DNA of 64,000 nucleotides from Bacteroidales bacterium UBA3297 (GTDB taxonomy: Bacteria > Bacteroidota > Bacteroidia > Bacteroidales > Paludibacteraceae), in the NCBI GenBank assembly GCA_002362105.1, contig DETD01000009.1, forward strand, positions 194,274-258,273, in the 5' to 3' direction. This document shows, piece by piece, positions 7,679 to 15,547 of the stretch. The first letter of the stretch is position 1; the number at the start of each line of letters is the position of its first letter. The notes beneath the pieces are model-generated. The model made no database searches and was not told the origin of the DNA. It saw only the letters and a program-made list of their open reading frames with translations. A program made the translations under genes and the position numbers.

Positions 7679-7783
7679 TTATACGTGATGTGTTGGCAAT
7701 TTCACGTCAAATGGTTTGGTACAATTAAAAAACAGATACGCTATGCCCTGGATGGCCTCCCGTATTTCAGATAATGCACTCAT
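7679..7783 (-). CDS. Small ORF of 34 codons, unknown
   Basis: ATG at 7781-7783, protein MSALSEIREAIQGIAYLFFN and 14 more residues ending THHV. It lies directly behind a -7 box (7802-7809) and 58 nt ahead of the MuF frame, so it may be a short leader peptide or a remnant. No family recognised; kept because of the promoter placement. Confidence 0.25.
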   Translation of the reverse strand: MSALSEIREAIQGIAYLFFNCTKPFDVKLPTHHV

Positions 7784-7801
7784 AATATAGACAATTATCT
7801 A

Positions 7802-7809
7802 CAAATATA
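7802..7809 (-). promoter_or_regulatory. -7 box TATATTTG ahead of the small ORF and MuF gene
   Basis: Matches TANNTTTG; predicted transcript start about 12 nt before the ATG at 7783. -33 not evident. Confidence 0.35.
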
Positions 7810-7831
7810 CAAAACCCGATTGAAAATTAGG

Positions 7832-8014
7832 CTATTTATTGAGTTTTGCGTAAGCGAGAATGGCCTTATTGATGTAGTCACTTTTACTGCCTTCTAACCG
7901 CTCAATTATTGCAGCCACCTCGACAGAAGCGCCGAACATAATGCGTTTCTCGGTTGTTTTCTTTCTTCCCGCGCCTTCTCTTTTGCCACCTCGGGTGTTT
8001 TTCTTTTCATCCAT
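7832..8014 (-). CDS. Small basic ribbon-helix-helix-like protein
   Basis: 60 aa from the ATG at 8014 (a longer frame starts at 8032, but the MDEKKNTRGGKREGAGRKK start is typical). The N-terminus has the GGxREGAGRKK signature common in small proteins of Bacteroidota phages and mobilisable elements; the rest (RIMFGASVEVAAIIERLEGS, then KSDYINKAILAYAK) looks like a short strand and two helices as in ribbon-helix-helix proteins. It probably binds DNA; the target is unknown. Part of the prophage debris. Confidence 0.55.
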   Translation of the reverse strand: MDEKKNTRGGKREGAGRKKTTEKRIMFGASVEVAAIIERLEGSKSDYINKAILAYAKLNK

Positions 8015-8309
8015 AATGCTTAATTTTGCCAAAAACCGAAAGGGTTCGGGGTTGCCTTTTCAACCTTTCGCCCCGTCTTCGTTACTTTCTAAACAACTTT
8101 CGGAGTCTAAGCTCGATGTTTATGGTAACCTTGACAATCCAAATTGAAACCTCAACTTTCATTTTGAATATCGGTTTTTTGTTTCTGCCTTCGTGGCAGT
8201 CCGTGTAACGTTTTGATTACACTACTAAGATAGCAATTATATTTGAATTATGCGACATTTTTCATATATTTTTCGCTATCTTTTTTGTTTATTTTTAAGC
8301 ATTTACCAC

Positions 8310-8338
8310 AAAAAAAGTAGCTGCCCGAAGACCGCTAC
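8310..8338 (-). terminator. Intrinsic terminator of a deleted phage gene
   Basis: On the minus strand GTAGC...GCTAC (arms 8334-8338 and 8317-8321) with a TTCG-containing loop is followed by seven T. It lies 45 nt past the stop codon of the 3' gene fragment at 8381-8455. Confidence 0.65.
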
Positions 8339-8380
8339 CCCGTCGGGGGGAAGAACCTACTATTGAAGAATAATACGCAT

Positions 8381-8455
8381 TTACTTTACCTCGTTGCCCA
8401 TCGCATCCCACCACTTGTTGTCGTAGCGGACCAGTGTCTTGTGGGCGGCATGGTT
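8381..8455 (-). pseudogene. 3' end of a minus-strand phage gene
   Basis: The last codons read about QNHAAHKTLVRYDNKWWDAM then GNEVK and stop. This looks like a real protein end and is followed by its own terminator, while upstream the same frame is merely antisense to the hub gene. I infer a rearrangement junction near 8450-8460 that joined this 3' end, back to front, to a 5'-truncated hub gene. Confidence 0.45.
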
Positions 8456-9400
8456 CTGCCGCTCCTGACCTCCGTCAAAATCCGCAAGGATGTGAAGAGC
8501 TTGTCGGACACTGCCACTATCATCTGCCCCGCTGTGTCGCATTTCCACCCGCTGGCGTTCGTCCAGAACGTCAAGAAGGGACAGAGGGTGTCCATCGCCC
8601 TGGGCTACGATGACGACAACCGCCAGGAGTTCGACGGGTTCGTGAAAAGCGTAGCCCTCGACGACAACCAACTCACCATTGAGTGCGAGGATCCGCTCTA
8701 CGTGTTCCGAAGGGTGGACATCCCGAACGGCGAGAAGACCAACGTGACCCTCAAACAGCTGTTGGACTATGTCCTGGGCGAGGTGAACGCCTACATACGT
8801 TCCGAGGGACTGGGTGAGCCGCTGAATCTCAACTGTCTGTACGATTACGGGTACAAGACTTTCCGCTTTGTCAACGCCACCGCTTACGACTTCATGGACC
8901 AGATACAGAAGGAAGGCAAGCCGAACATCTTCATCAGTGGCGGTGTGCTGAACATCGTGCCACAGTACACGCACACCAACGGGGTAGCACGCTACAGCAT
9001 GCAGCGGAACATCTGCCGGGACGGGCTAAAACTGAAATGGAGGGACGAAACAGACAAAGACCTATACGTGGAGGTTAAGGCTAAGGATATGAATGGCGGT
9101 GAGATTACAGCCACAGTAGGGAAACCCGGAGGCGAGACAATAAAGCTAAATCTTCCGGGAGGTAGAGACAAAGCGAGCCTCCAAACCATAGCGGGCAACC
9201 TGTACAAAAGCCAGGTGTATACCGGGTATGAGGGCTCGTTTAAGGGGTGGCTGGTGCCGTTCTGCGATGCTGGCTATGTGGCAGAGATCACCGATGCAGC
9301 GAACGAGTTGCGGAGCGGCCGTTACTATGTTGAGGCTGTCGAGGTGTCGTTTTCTTCTGCTGGGGGTGTACGGACCGTTCGAATCGGTGCGTGCATTTAG
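8450..9400 (+). CDS. Phage tail hub / late control protein D-like, probably 5'-truncated
   Basis: About 316 aa from the ATG at 8450; the frame is open further upstream (TTG at 8363) but that part is antisense to another phage gene. The body matches Bacteroidota phage baseplate hub (gpD-like) proteins as I recall them: TSVKIRKDVKSLSDTATI, GQRVSIALGYDDDN, EFDGFVKSV, and a C-terminal YYVEAVEVSFSSAGGVRTVR. Such proteins sit at the tip of contractile tails. Full-length family members start with more residues before TSVKI, so loss of the 5' end is likely. It has GC-rich codon use unlike the AT-rich neighbouring gap. Confidence 0.6.
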   Translation: MVLPLLTSVKIRKDVKSLSDTATIICPAVSHFHPLAFVQNVKKGQRVSIALGYDDDNRQEFDGFVKSVALDDNQLTIECEDPLYVFRRVDIPNGEKTNVTLKQLLDYVLGEVNAYIRSEGLGEPLNLNCLYDYGYKTFRFVNATAYDFMDQIQKEGKPNIFISGGVLNIVPQYTHTNGVARYSMQRNICRDGLKLKWRDETDKDLYVEVKAKDMNGGEITATVGKPGGETIKLNLPGGRDKASLQTIAGNLYKSQVYTGYEGSFKGWLVPFCDAGYVAEITDAANELRSGRYYVEAVEVSFSSAGGVRTVRIGACI

Positions 9401-9650
9401 CGTCTTTATGGGCTTCCTCTTGCCCTACCCGCTCCACCAGCTCATGCCATTGCCGGCAGTCGGCGCAGTAGGTGACTGCTCTATTTGAGTGACAGTCACA
9501 GTGGCATTCGTCTTTACGGTGGTAGTCAGCGCACCAATTGCAGTAGCCATCAAAGCCACTTCGGTGGCAGTCGCAATGGCAGGTTGTGAATTCCGCATTC
9601 GCCGCAAAAACAGCGGCAAAAAGCAAAAATATGATGGATAAATAGCGCAT
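9288..9650 (-). CDS. Secreted Cys/His-rich repeat protein, 3' end uncertain
   Basis: 120 codons. A clear signal peptide (LSIIFLLFAAVFAANA) precedes two copies of a metal-ligand-like unit: CHCDCH-x6-YCNWCADYH and CHCDCH-x6-YCADCRQWH. The last 37 codons overlap the plus-strand hub gene, so the natural C-terminus was probably lost when the phage segment was inserted or rearranged. The spacing of Cys and His suggests zinc or other metal binding in the periplasm. I do not recognise the family. Confidence 0.45.
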   Translation of the reverse strand: MRYLSIIFLLFAAVFAANAEFTTCHCDCHRSGFDGYCNWCADYHRKDECHCDCHSNRAVTYCADCRQWHELVERVGQEEAHKDAKCTHRFERSVHPQQKKTTPRQPQHSNGRSATRSLHR

Positions 9651-9950
9651 AACTCCTCCTTTTTTGTGGAAATTTACCCTTTTCGAGCCGAAAAACGCAA
9701 TTTTCGGGCATGCTGTAGGGCATTTTCTGACGATTTTTCAAGTCAAATCAAGTAAGGTAACCCACAATTCTCTAAATAACAGTGAATTGCGGTTTCTCTT
9801 TTCCTCTCCGCCGCGATTGCTCATCTTGAAAACCTGCTTGGTTATAGGAGAGAACCACACCGGATGGCCGTTCTTCTGTTTGTCCAGCTGATAGCATCCG
9901 CTTAAGATTCTGGCCAGCTACAACAGTTATAAAGATGCGCTGGTCCTTTC
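9651..9950. other. 300-bp intergenic stretch, no gene seen
   Basis: Between the Cys-rich gene and the nadC terminator. Frames present have no family character; no promoter matching the Bacteroidetes consensus was noticed. Confidence 0.5.
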
Positions 9951-9991
9951 TGGTGAAAAGAAAAAGACCACCGAACTTTCGCCCAGTGGTC
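9951..9991 (-). terminator. Terminator of nadC
   Basis: Minus strand GACCAC...GTGGTC (arms 9986-9991 and 9966-9971) followed by TTTTTCTTTT, about 30 nt after the nadC stop. Confidence 0.75.
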
Positions 9992-10019
9992 CGTGTCTGT
10001 AAAAAACGGTTTGTTCCCT

Positions 10020-10877
10020 TTATTCGCACGCCTTCAAACTCAGGTCAAGCCCTTTTACCGAATGGGTGAGTGCGCCTACACTGATGTAGGTGACACCGCA
10101 TTCCGCATATTTGCGAAGGGTTGCGAAGGTAATGCCGCCGCTGCTTTCGGTTTCTACCGCTCCGGCAATGCGGTCTACCGCAATCTTGGTCTGTTCTGGG
10201 GTGAAGTTGTCGAGCATGATGCGGTCTACACCGCCGCATGCCAGAGCCTGCTCCAACTCATCCATATTGCGGACCTCGATTTCAATCTTCAGGTTTTTGC
10301 CTTTCTCTTTCAAGTAGGCTTTTGCACGGTTAATGGCGTTGGCAATGCCGCCCGCAAAGTCAACGTGGTTGTCTTTCAGCAGAATCATGTCGAACAAGCC
10401 GATACGGTGGTTGCAACCGCCACCAATCTTTACGGCCTGTTTTTCGAGGATGCGCATGCCTGGTGTGGTCTTGCGGGTGTCGAGTACGCGGGTGTTGGTG
10501 CCTTCCAGCTCTTTCACATATTTGTGGGTCATGGTGGCAATACCGCTCATGCGCTGCATGATGTTCAGCATCAGGCGCTCGGTCTGTAGCAGACTCTGGT
10601 CTTTACCTGAAACGTAGAATGCAATGTCGCCGGGTTTTACGTGGTCGCCGTCGTGAAGCAGCTGTTCTACCTTCAATTCGGGGTCGAAACGGTGGAATAC
10701 GCGCTTGGCGATTTCCACTCCGGCCAGAATGCCTTCTTCTTTTACCAGCAGTTTGCTTTTGCCCATCTTGTCGGCTGGTATGCAGCAAAGGGTGGTGTGG
10801 TCTCCGTCGCCAATATCTTCGGCAAACGAAAGGTCTATCAACTCGTCAATGAGTTCGTCTTCAGTTTTAACTACCAT
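10020..10877 (-). CDS. nadC: Nicotinate-nucleotide pyrophosphorylase (carboxylating)
   Basis: Converts quinolinate and PRPP to nicotinate mononucleotide, CO2 and PPi in de novo NAD synthesis. 285 aa, the usual length. Motifs visible: EDIGDGDHTT near the N-terminus, the PRPP/quinolinate-binding VLDTRKTTPGMR and KIGGGCNHRIGLFDMILLKD, IEIEVRN, IMLDNF, and the C-terminal ESSGGIT...YISVGALTHSVK. Monocistronic, with a well-formed promoter and its own terminator; nadA and nadB are not in the window. Confidence 0.97.
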   Translation of the reverse strand: MVVKTEDELIDELIDLSFAEDIGDGDHTTLCCIPADKMGKSKLLVKEEGILAGVEIAKRVFHRFDPELKVEQLLHDGDHVKPGDIAFYVSGKDQSLLQTERLMLNIMQRMSGIATMTHKYVKELEGTNTRVLDTRKTTPGMRILEKQAVKIGGGCNHRIGLFDMILLKDNHVDFAGGIANAINRAKAYLKEKGKNLKIEIEVRNMDELEQALACGGVDRIMLDNFTPEQTKIAVDRIAGAVETESSGGITFATLRKYAECGVTYISVGALTHSVKGLDLSLKACE

Positions 10878-10901
10878 AGTCTGTTTTTATTTGTTTGTTT
10901 T

Positions 10902-10932
10902 CAAAGATAAGCATTTCTGCTTTTTCCGTCAA
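10902..10932 (-). promoter_or_regulatory. Promoter of nadC, TTG-N20-TATCTTTG
   Basis: -7 TATCTTTG (10902-10909) and -33 TTG (10930-10932) on the minus strand, 25 nt upstream of the start codon. Full consensus with correct spacing. Confidence 0.7.
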
Positions 10933-11070
10933 AATTGCATCCTTTTTTCTTTTAAATGGCAAACTAATCTTGTCTGTTTATAAATTTTGTATGCCAATTT
11001 GCTTAATTATGCACAGTTTTTGCATACGAATGTTGGCTCCTGTTCTGGAACTTTATGTATTGAGTCGATT

Positions 11071-11544
11071 ATGAAGGTTGTTCTTTTGACTGTCGGTAAA
11101 ACAAACGACGCCAATTTTATAAAGGCTATTTCTGAGTACCAGAAACGGCTGAAGTTCTATATCCCTTTCGAAATCATCGAATTACCTGAACTGAAAAACA
11201 ACCGCAATCTCTCTGAAGCCCAGCAGAAACAGCAAGAGGGTGCCTCTATTATTGCGTCTCTCGATGCTTCCGATGCGGTCGTCTTGCTCGACGACAAGGG
11301 GGCCGAATACACCTCTGTCCAATTCTCGCAGTATATGCAGCGGGCAATGGCGTCGGGCTCTAAACGGCTTGTTTTTGTCGTTGGCGGCCCCTATGGCTTT
11401 TCGCAGGCTGTTTACGACAGGGCTAACGGCAAGGTCTCTCTTTCGCGTATGACGTTCTCGCACCAAATGGTGAGGCTGGTCTTTGTTGAGCAGCTTTACA
11501 GGGCGATGACTATTCTGCGTGGCGAACCTTACCACCACGAATAA
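11071..11544 (+). CDS. rlmH: 23S rRNA (pseudouridine1915-N3)-methyltransferase
   Basis: SPOUT-class methylase acting on helix 69 of 23S rRNA in assembled 70S ribosomes. 157 aa from the ATG at 11071 (MKVVLLTVGKT); the upstream in-frame ATG at 10987 would add 28 residues absent from the family. Conserved features: VVLLDDKGAEYTSVQFSQYM, the knot region LVFVVGGPYGFS, SLSRMTFSHQMVRLVFVEQL, and the terminal YRAMTILRGEPYHHE. 18 nt upstream of the large kinase gene, so they are probably co-transcribed. Confidence 0.97.
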   Translation: MKVVLLTVGKTNDANFIKAISEYQKRLKFYIPFEIIELPELKNNRNLSEAQQKQQEGASIIASLDASDAVVLLDDKGAEYTSVQFSQYMQRAMASGSKRLVFVVGGPYGFSQAVYDRANGKVSLSRMTFSHQMVRLVFVEQLYRAMTILRGEPYHHE

Positions 11545-11562
11545 TTTTCCCGTTAACTGGTT

Positions 11563-14500
11563 ATGAAACTTAGCGATATCACCAACTCCCCTTTGTGTTC
11601 CGACCACCGTCTGCGGTGGCTGGTGCTCATGTTCTTGGTCGCTCTTTCGTTGGCTGGTATCTCTAATTATGCTTACTATCGCTGCCCACTCGAAAATGCT
11701 GGCGTCGACGAATTCACAAAGGAACTTCACAGGCGTGAGGCGGTGGCCAACACCATGCTCGACTATGTGGTTGAAAATGTGACCCGGAACGGATTGAACA
11801 GCGTTATGCTCGATAAAAAGCTATACGACGATTCCGAAAAGAACAATATCGCTATCTTTATTGTCAAGGGTGACTCGCTTTGCTATTGGTCGAGCAACTC
11901 GGTCGATTTGCGCTCGGCTGGCGAGATTCCTTTCTCTCCGCTTTTCTTCAGCATTACCCACAACTCTTATTGTGTTGGGGTGCAGCGGGCCGATGCGCAG
12001 TTCCGTTATGTGGCTTTTGTCAAGTTCAGGCAGAAGTCTTTTGCGGGCCTTTCCCTCGGCTCGAATCCTTTTGTCAGCGGGTTCAATCTGCCGATGAACA
12101 CCCAGATTGTCGACCGCTCTACACCGGGTGCGGTCGAGGTTAATTCGGCTCGTGGCAAATATCTGTTCTCGTTGCAGATCAATTCTAAGTATGTTAACAA
12201 CAACCTCTACTTGTGGTTGACTGTAGCTTTCTCGGTGCTGACGCTTTTCCTCCTTTTCCTTCTAAACTATGCGTTAGCCAACAAACTAAAGAATAATTTT
12301 ATAAAGCGCGAGGCGGTCGGGGCTTTTGCCGTCGCCTCAGTCTTTTTTGTTGTCTTTTTGGCGTATATCGGCTGGCCTGAGTCCTTGTTCTCGAACGCTT
12401 TTTTCTCGCATAAATACTACACTTCGGCTTTTGCCGCTTCGTTAGGACATTTGGTTATCTACACGGCTAACGTGTTCCTGCTGGTTTATATCTTACGGAA
12501 ATTCTTCCTGCCAGTCCAGTCGCAGAGGTTTGCCTGCATCCCCCAGTGGAAGCGTGTGCTGTTGGCGCAGTTGTTGGCGGCATTCGTGTTTCTTGCGGCT
12601 TATTTGCTGACTGTGCATTTGGTCTATAATTCCGCTATCGATGTGGCCACATCGTATGTGCAGGATATATCGCTCGTTTCGGTCCTGGGTCTAATTTTGA
12701 TTATTCCTTGGTTCTATTTTTCCTTTTTTGTGGCGGGCCTGTTGGCTTATTCCTATGCTTCGAAGTCCGACGCGCGCACGGTTTATTATCCGCGTGCGTT
12801 TGTCACTGTTGCCGGGTTTGTCTTGGCCGCCGTGTGTGGGGGCGATGCCGCGCATTTTATTGCCTGGAGTGGCTTCTCGCTGGCCTCTGTCTTTATGGAG
12901 TCGAATGGCATCTATCACCGCAAACGTACGCTGTTCTACGTGGTGGTATTGGCTTTCATAATTATTAATGTGACCGTTTCGGTTTGTTATATACACTGTG
13001 TTGAGCGTAACTCTGAACGCTACGCCCTTTTGGCCGAAAAACTGACCGACAACCGCGAATTGCTCCACTCTGCCGAAGACGAGACCTTTATGCTCGACAA
13101 CGGCAACCTTATTATGAGGGACAAGACGTTCCGCCGGCTGATGACCGATTCCACGCTCTCTAGGGTTGAGAATGTCGAGCGCTACTTGCTCGATGCCTAT
13201 TTCAGCGGCATTGGCAATAAATATGAGTTCGATGTACAGGTTCACCCTGTAGGACAACCCTTTATGGTCCGTTCTAGCGATTTCGAAAACAGCATCAGCT
13301 GCCAGCCTTCTTTCTTCGCCAAGTCGTGCGAGTCGGTTTCCGACTCCAAGCTCCTATACCTTTGTGTAAGGCCCGATTTGCCGCTGGCTTATGCCTGTGT
13401 GTTCCCTTATAAGAACAATGTGGCGTACGTGTTCCTCTATCCGCGCCTCTTTGTCTACAGGAAGGATGTCGATGCCGATATGCCGACCCCGTTCCATTCT
13501 TCTTACTCTTATTCCGACTATAAGGATGTGTCGGTCGCTAAGTATTTTAACTACGAGATGCTTTTCGTGGAGGGTAAATTCCATTATCCGAATACCTCTA
13601 GCTGGATTCCGAACGTGAACAAACGCAATTTCCATATCTACAAGAACGATTGTACGCATTATGTGTCGCGTTTTTCCGACAAAGATGGTTATGTGGTGGT
13701 CACTAAAATGGAGCGGCGCAGTTACAACTACTTTATCTTTGTGTCGTACCTTAGCGCCATCTTCGCTTTCGTCTTGTTGATCTATAGTTTGTATTGGTGG
13801 ATGATGCGTCGCCGGCGCAGGGCTTCAAACTCCATCCTCACACGTATGCAGTTCTGGTTGCTGGGCCCTTTGTTCTCGGCCTTTGTCGTTCTTGCGGTCA
13901 TCAGCATGTTCTTCTTTACCGACCAGTACCGCAACAAGTCGATTATAACGATGAGCGAGCAGGCCAATTCTATTGAACGCGACTTACAACAGAAAATCGG
14001 CTTCGCCTCGTCGTTACATTCGGTCGATTATAAGCGTCTCTCGCAAGATTTAAAGGATTTGTCGAACCTTTTCAGTTCCGATATCCTTCTCTACGATGCG
14101 GCCGGGCGTCAGGTGGCCTCGTCGCGTACCACCATCATCAACGAGCGTTACCGTTTCGATAGGTTGATGTATCCTATTCCGTTGTTTACAAGGCAGGGCG
14201 ACTATTTTCGTGAGGCGAAGTTCGGTCCGAATGTCTTTTTCTCTTATTACACCTATCTTTACAACCAGCGCCACCAATTGGTGGGCTACGTTAGTGTCCG
14301 TTCTTTCTCAAGTGCCGAACAGATGCGTAACGAGGTGTTTAACATGCTGGTTGTGCTCATCGATGTCTATTTGGTTATTGTCATCCTCACCATCATTATT
14401 ACTTGGGTTATCAGCCGCATGATGGTCAAGCCGGTTGAACTCTTGGCCGACCAATTCAAGCGTATTAAGCTGACGGGTTCGAACACTAAGGTCGAGTATG

Positions 14501-15312
14501 CCGATAACGATGAGTTGGGTACTCTTGTTCAGCAGTATAACATCATGGTCGACAAGTTGCAACTTTCTGCCGAACAGTTGGCGCAGAGCCAGCGTGAGTT
14601 GGCTTGGCGAGATATGGCCCGGCGTATTGCGCACGAGATTAAGAACCCGCTTACGCCGATGAAACTGAGCGTTCAGATGGCGCAGATGAAGCAACAGCGC
14701 GATCCCGATAACTTCCCTGAATACTTCGACCGGACGTCGAAACTGTTGATTGAACAAATCGATAACCTTTCGCGTATTGCCTCCGAGTTCTCTACGTTCG
14801 CAAAAACCACAGTTACTGTCCGCGAGGAAGTCGACTTGGCGGCTAAAGTGCGTTCGGTGGTGGCCCTTTTTGAAAACAATTCCGAGGGAGTCCGTTTCGA
14901 ACTCGATATGCACGGGGTAGAGACGGCTATGGTGTGGAGCGATAACAAACAGATTCTGCAGGTGTTCAACAACCTCTTCCGCAATGCTATTCAGGCTATC
15001 CCCGATGGTGTGGAAGGCCTTGTGAGGGTTGACTTCCAAATCAACGACGAGGCCACGATTATTTCTATCGCCGATAACGGGTGCGGCATTCCTGAAGAGA
15101 ACCTGCAGACTATTTTCCAACCTAACTTTACTACCAAGACTAGCGGTATGGGGTTGGGACTGTCTATTGTGAAAACAATCGTAAATCTGGCCAATGGTGA
15201 GATTTGGGTCGATAGTACGGTCGGGGTCGGAACCACTTTCTTTATCCGTATTCCACTCGTGAAACCGGGCGAGAAGGCAGAAGATGTTCAGCCGACTGTT
15301 GCTCAGTCTTGA
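11563..15312 (+). CDS. Very large membrane sensor histidine kinase, NtrY-type
   Basis: 1249 aa. An unusual sensor half (about 1-930) holds a first membrane span (19-38), a periplasmic segment, a cluster of about seven spans between 215 and 480, a second extracytoplasmic block (490-735), spans near 740 and 765-790, a further periplasmic loop and a span near 930-950. Then a HAMP-like linker (MMVKPVELLADQFKRI), the H-box AWRDMARRIAHEIKNPLTP with phospho-acceptor His1024, N-box (NNLFRNAIQA), G1 (IADNGCGIP), F-box and G2 (MGLGLSIVK). The H-box is of the NtrY class. No response regulator lies next to it; a partner must be encoded elsewhere. The 5' neighbour is rlmH. The ligand is unknown. Confidence 0.85.
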   Translation: MKLSDITNSPLCSDHRLRWLVLMFLVALSLAGISNYAYYRCPLENAGVDEFTKELHRREAVANTMLDYVVENVTRNGLNSVMLDKKLYDDSEKNNIAIFIVKGDSLCYWSSNSVDLRSAGEIPFSPLFFSITHNSYCVGVQRADAQFRYVAFVKFRQKSFAGLSLGSNPFVSGFNLPMNTQIVDRSTPGAVEVNSARGKYLFSLQINSKYVNNNLYLWLTVAFSVLTLFLLFLLNYALANKLKNNFIKREAVGAFAVASVFFVVFLAYIGWPESLFSNAFFSHKYYTSAFAASLGHLVIYTANVFLLVYILRKFFLPVQSQRFACIPQWKRVLLAQLLAAFVFLAAYLLTVHLVYNSAIDVATSYVQDISLVSVLGLILIIPWFYFSFFVAGLLAYSYASKSDARTVYYPRAFVTVAGFVLAAVCGGDAAHFIAWSGFSLASVFMESNGIYHRKRTLFYVVVLAFIIINVTVSVCYIHCVERNSERYALLAEKLTDNRELLHSAEDETFMLDNGNLIMRDKTFRRLMTDSTLSRVENVERYLLDAYFSGIGNKYEFDVQVHPVGQPFMVRSSDFENSISCQPSFFAKSCESVSDSKLLYLCVRPDLPLAYACVFPYKNNVAYVFLYPRLFVYRKDVDADMPTPFHSSYSYSDYKDVSVAKYFNYEMLFVEGKFHYPNTSSWIPNVNKRNFHIYKNDCTHYVSRFSDKDGYVVVTKMERRSYNYFIFVSYLSAIFAFVLLIYSLYWWMMRRRRRASNSILTRMQFWLLGPLFSAFVVLAVISMFFFTDQYRNKSIITMSEQANSIERDLQQKIGFASSLHSVDYKRLSQDLKDLSNLFSSDILLYDAAGRQVASSRTTIINERYRFDRLMYPIPLFTRQGDYFREAKFGPNVFFSYYTYLYNQRHQLVGYVSVRSFSSAEQMRNEVFNMLVVLIDVYLVIVILTIIITWVISRMMVKPVELLADQFKRIKLTGSNTKVEYADNDELGTLVQQYNIMVDKLQLSAEQLAQSQRELAWRDMARRIAHEIKNPLTPMKLSVQMAQMKQQRDPDNFPEYFDRTSKLLIEQIDNLSRIASEFSTFAKTTVTVREEVDLAAKVRSVVALFENNSEGVRFELDMHGVETAMVWSDNKQILQVFNNLFRNAIQAIPDGVEGLVRVDFQINDEATIISIADNGCGIPEENLQTIFQPNFTTKTSGMGLGLSIVKTIVNLANGEIWVDSTVGVGTTFFIRIPLVKPGEKAEDVQPTVAQS

Positions 15313-15329
15313 TCGTTTTACTATCTTTG
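15299..15329 (+). promoter_or_regulatory. Promoter of the GH5 gene, TTG-N20-TATCTTTG
   Basis: -33 TTG at 15299-15301 overlaps the last codons of the kinase gene; -7 TATCTTTG at 15322-15329. Predicted start near 15336 gives a leader of about 210 nt before the ATG at 15548. The leader contains competing small stems (GTTTC/GAAAC and TCTGAC/GTCAGA at about 15488-15515). Confidence 0.65.
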
Positions 15330-15547
15330 CATATATTAAGTAATGTGTTGATAAAAAACTGTGTTGTGGTTGTTTTGACATCGTTTTTTTATTGATTGAG
15401 CCGGTTTAAATGAACGGATAATCTTGTTATGGCGCAATATCGCCTTTGTGTTGTTAGTTTGAGTTTGGCGTGGGCACATAACGTGTTGTTTCTGACGTGA
15501 AACGGCTTGTCAGATTGCTTTAGGACAATTTATTTTATATTTAATAC

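Noticed and set aside
8363..8449. N-terminal extension of the hub gene from a TTG
   Set aside because: These codons are antisense to the 3' end of another phage gene and do not look like hub sequence.
8381..8974. 197-codon minus-strand ORF across the hub gene
   Set aside because: Only its last 25 or so codons look like protein; the rest is antisense to the hub.
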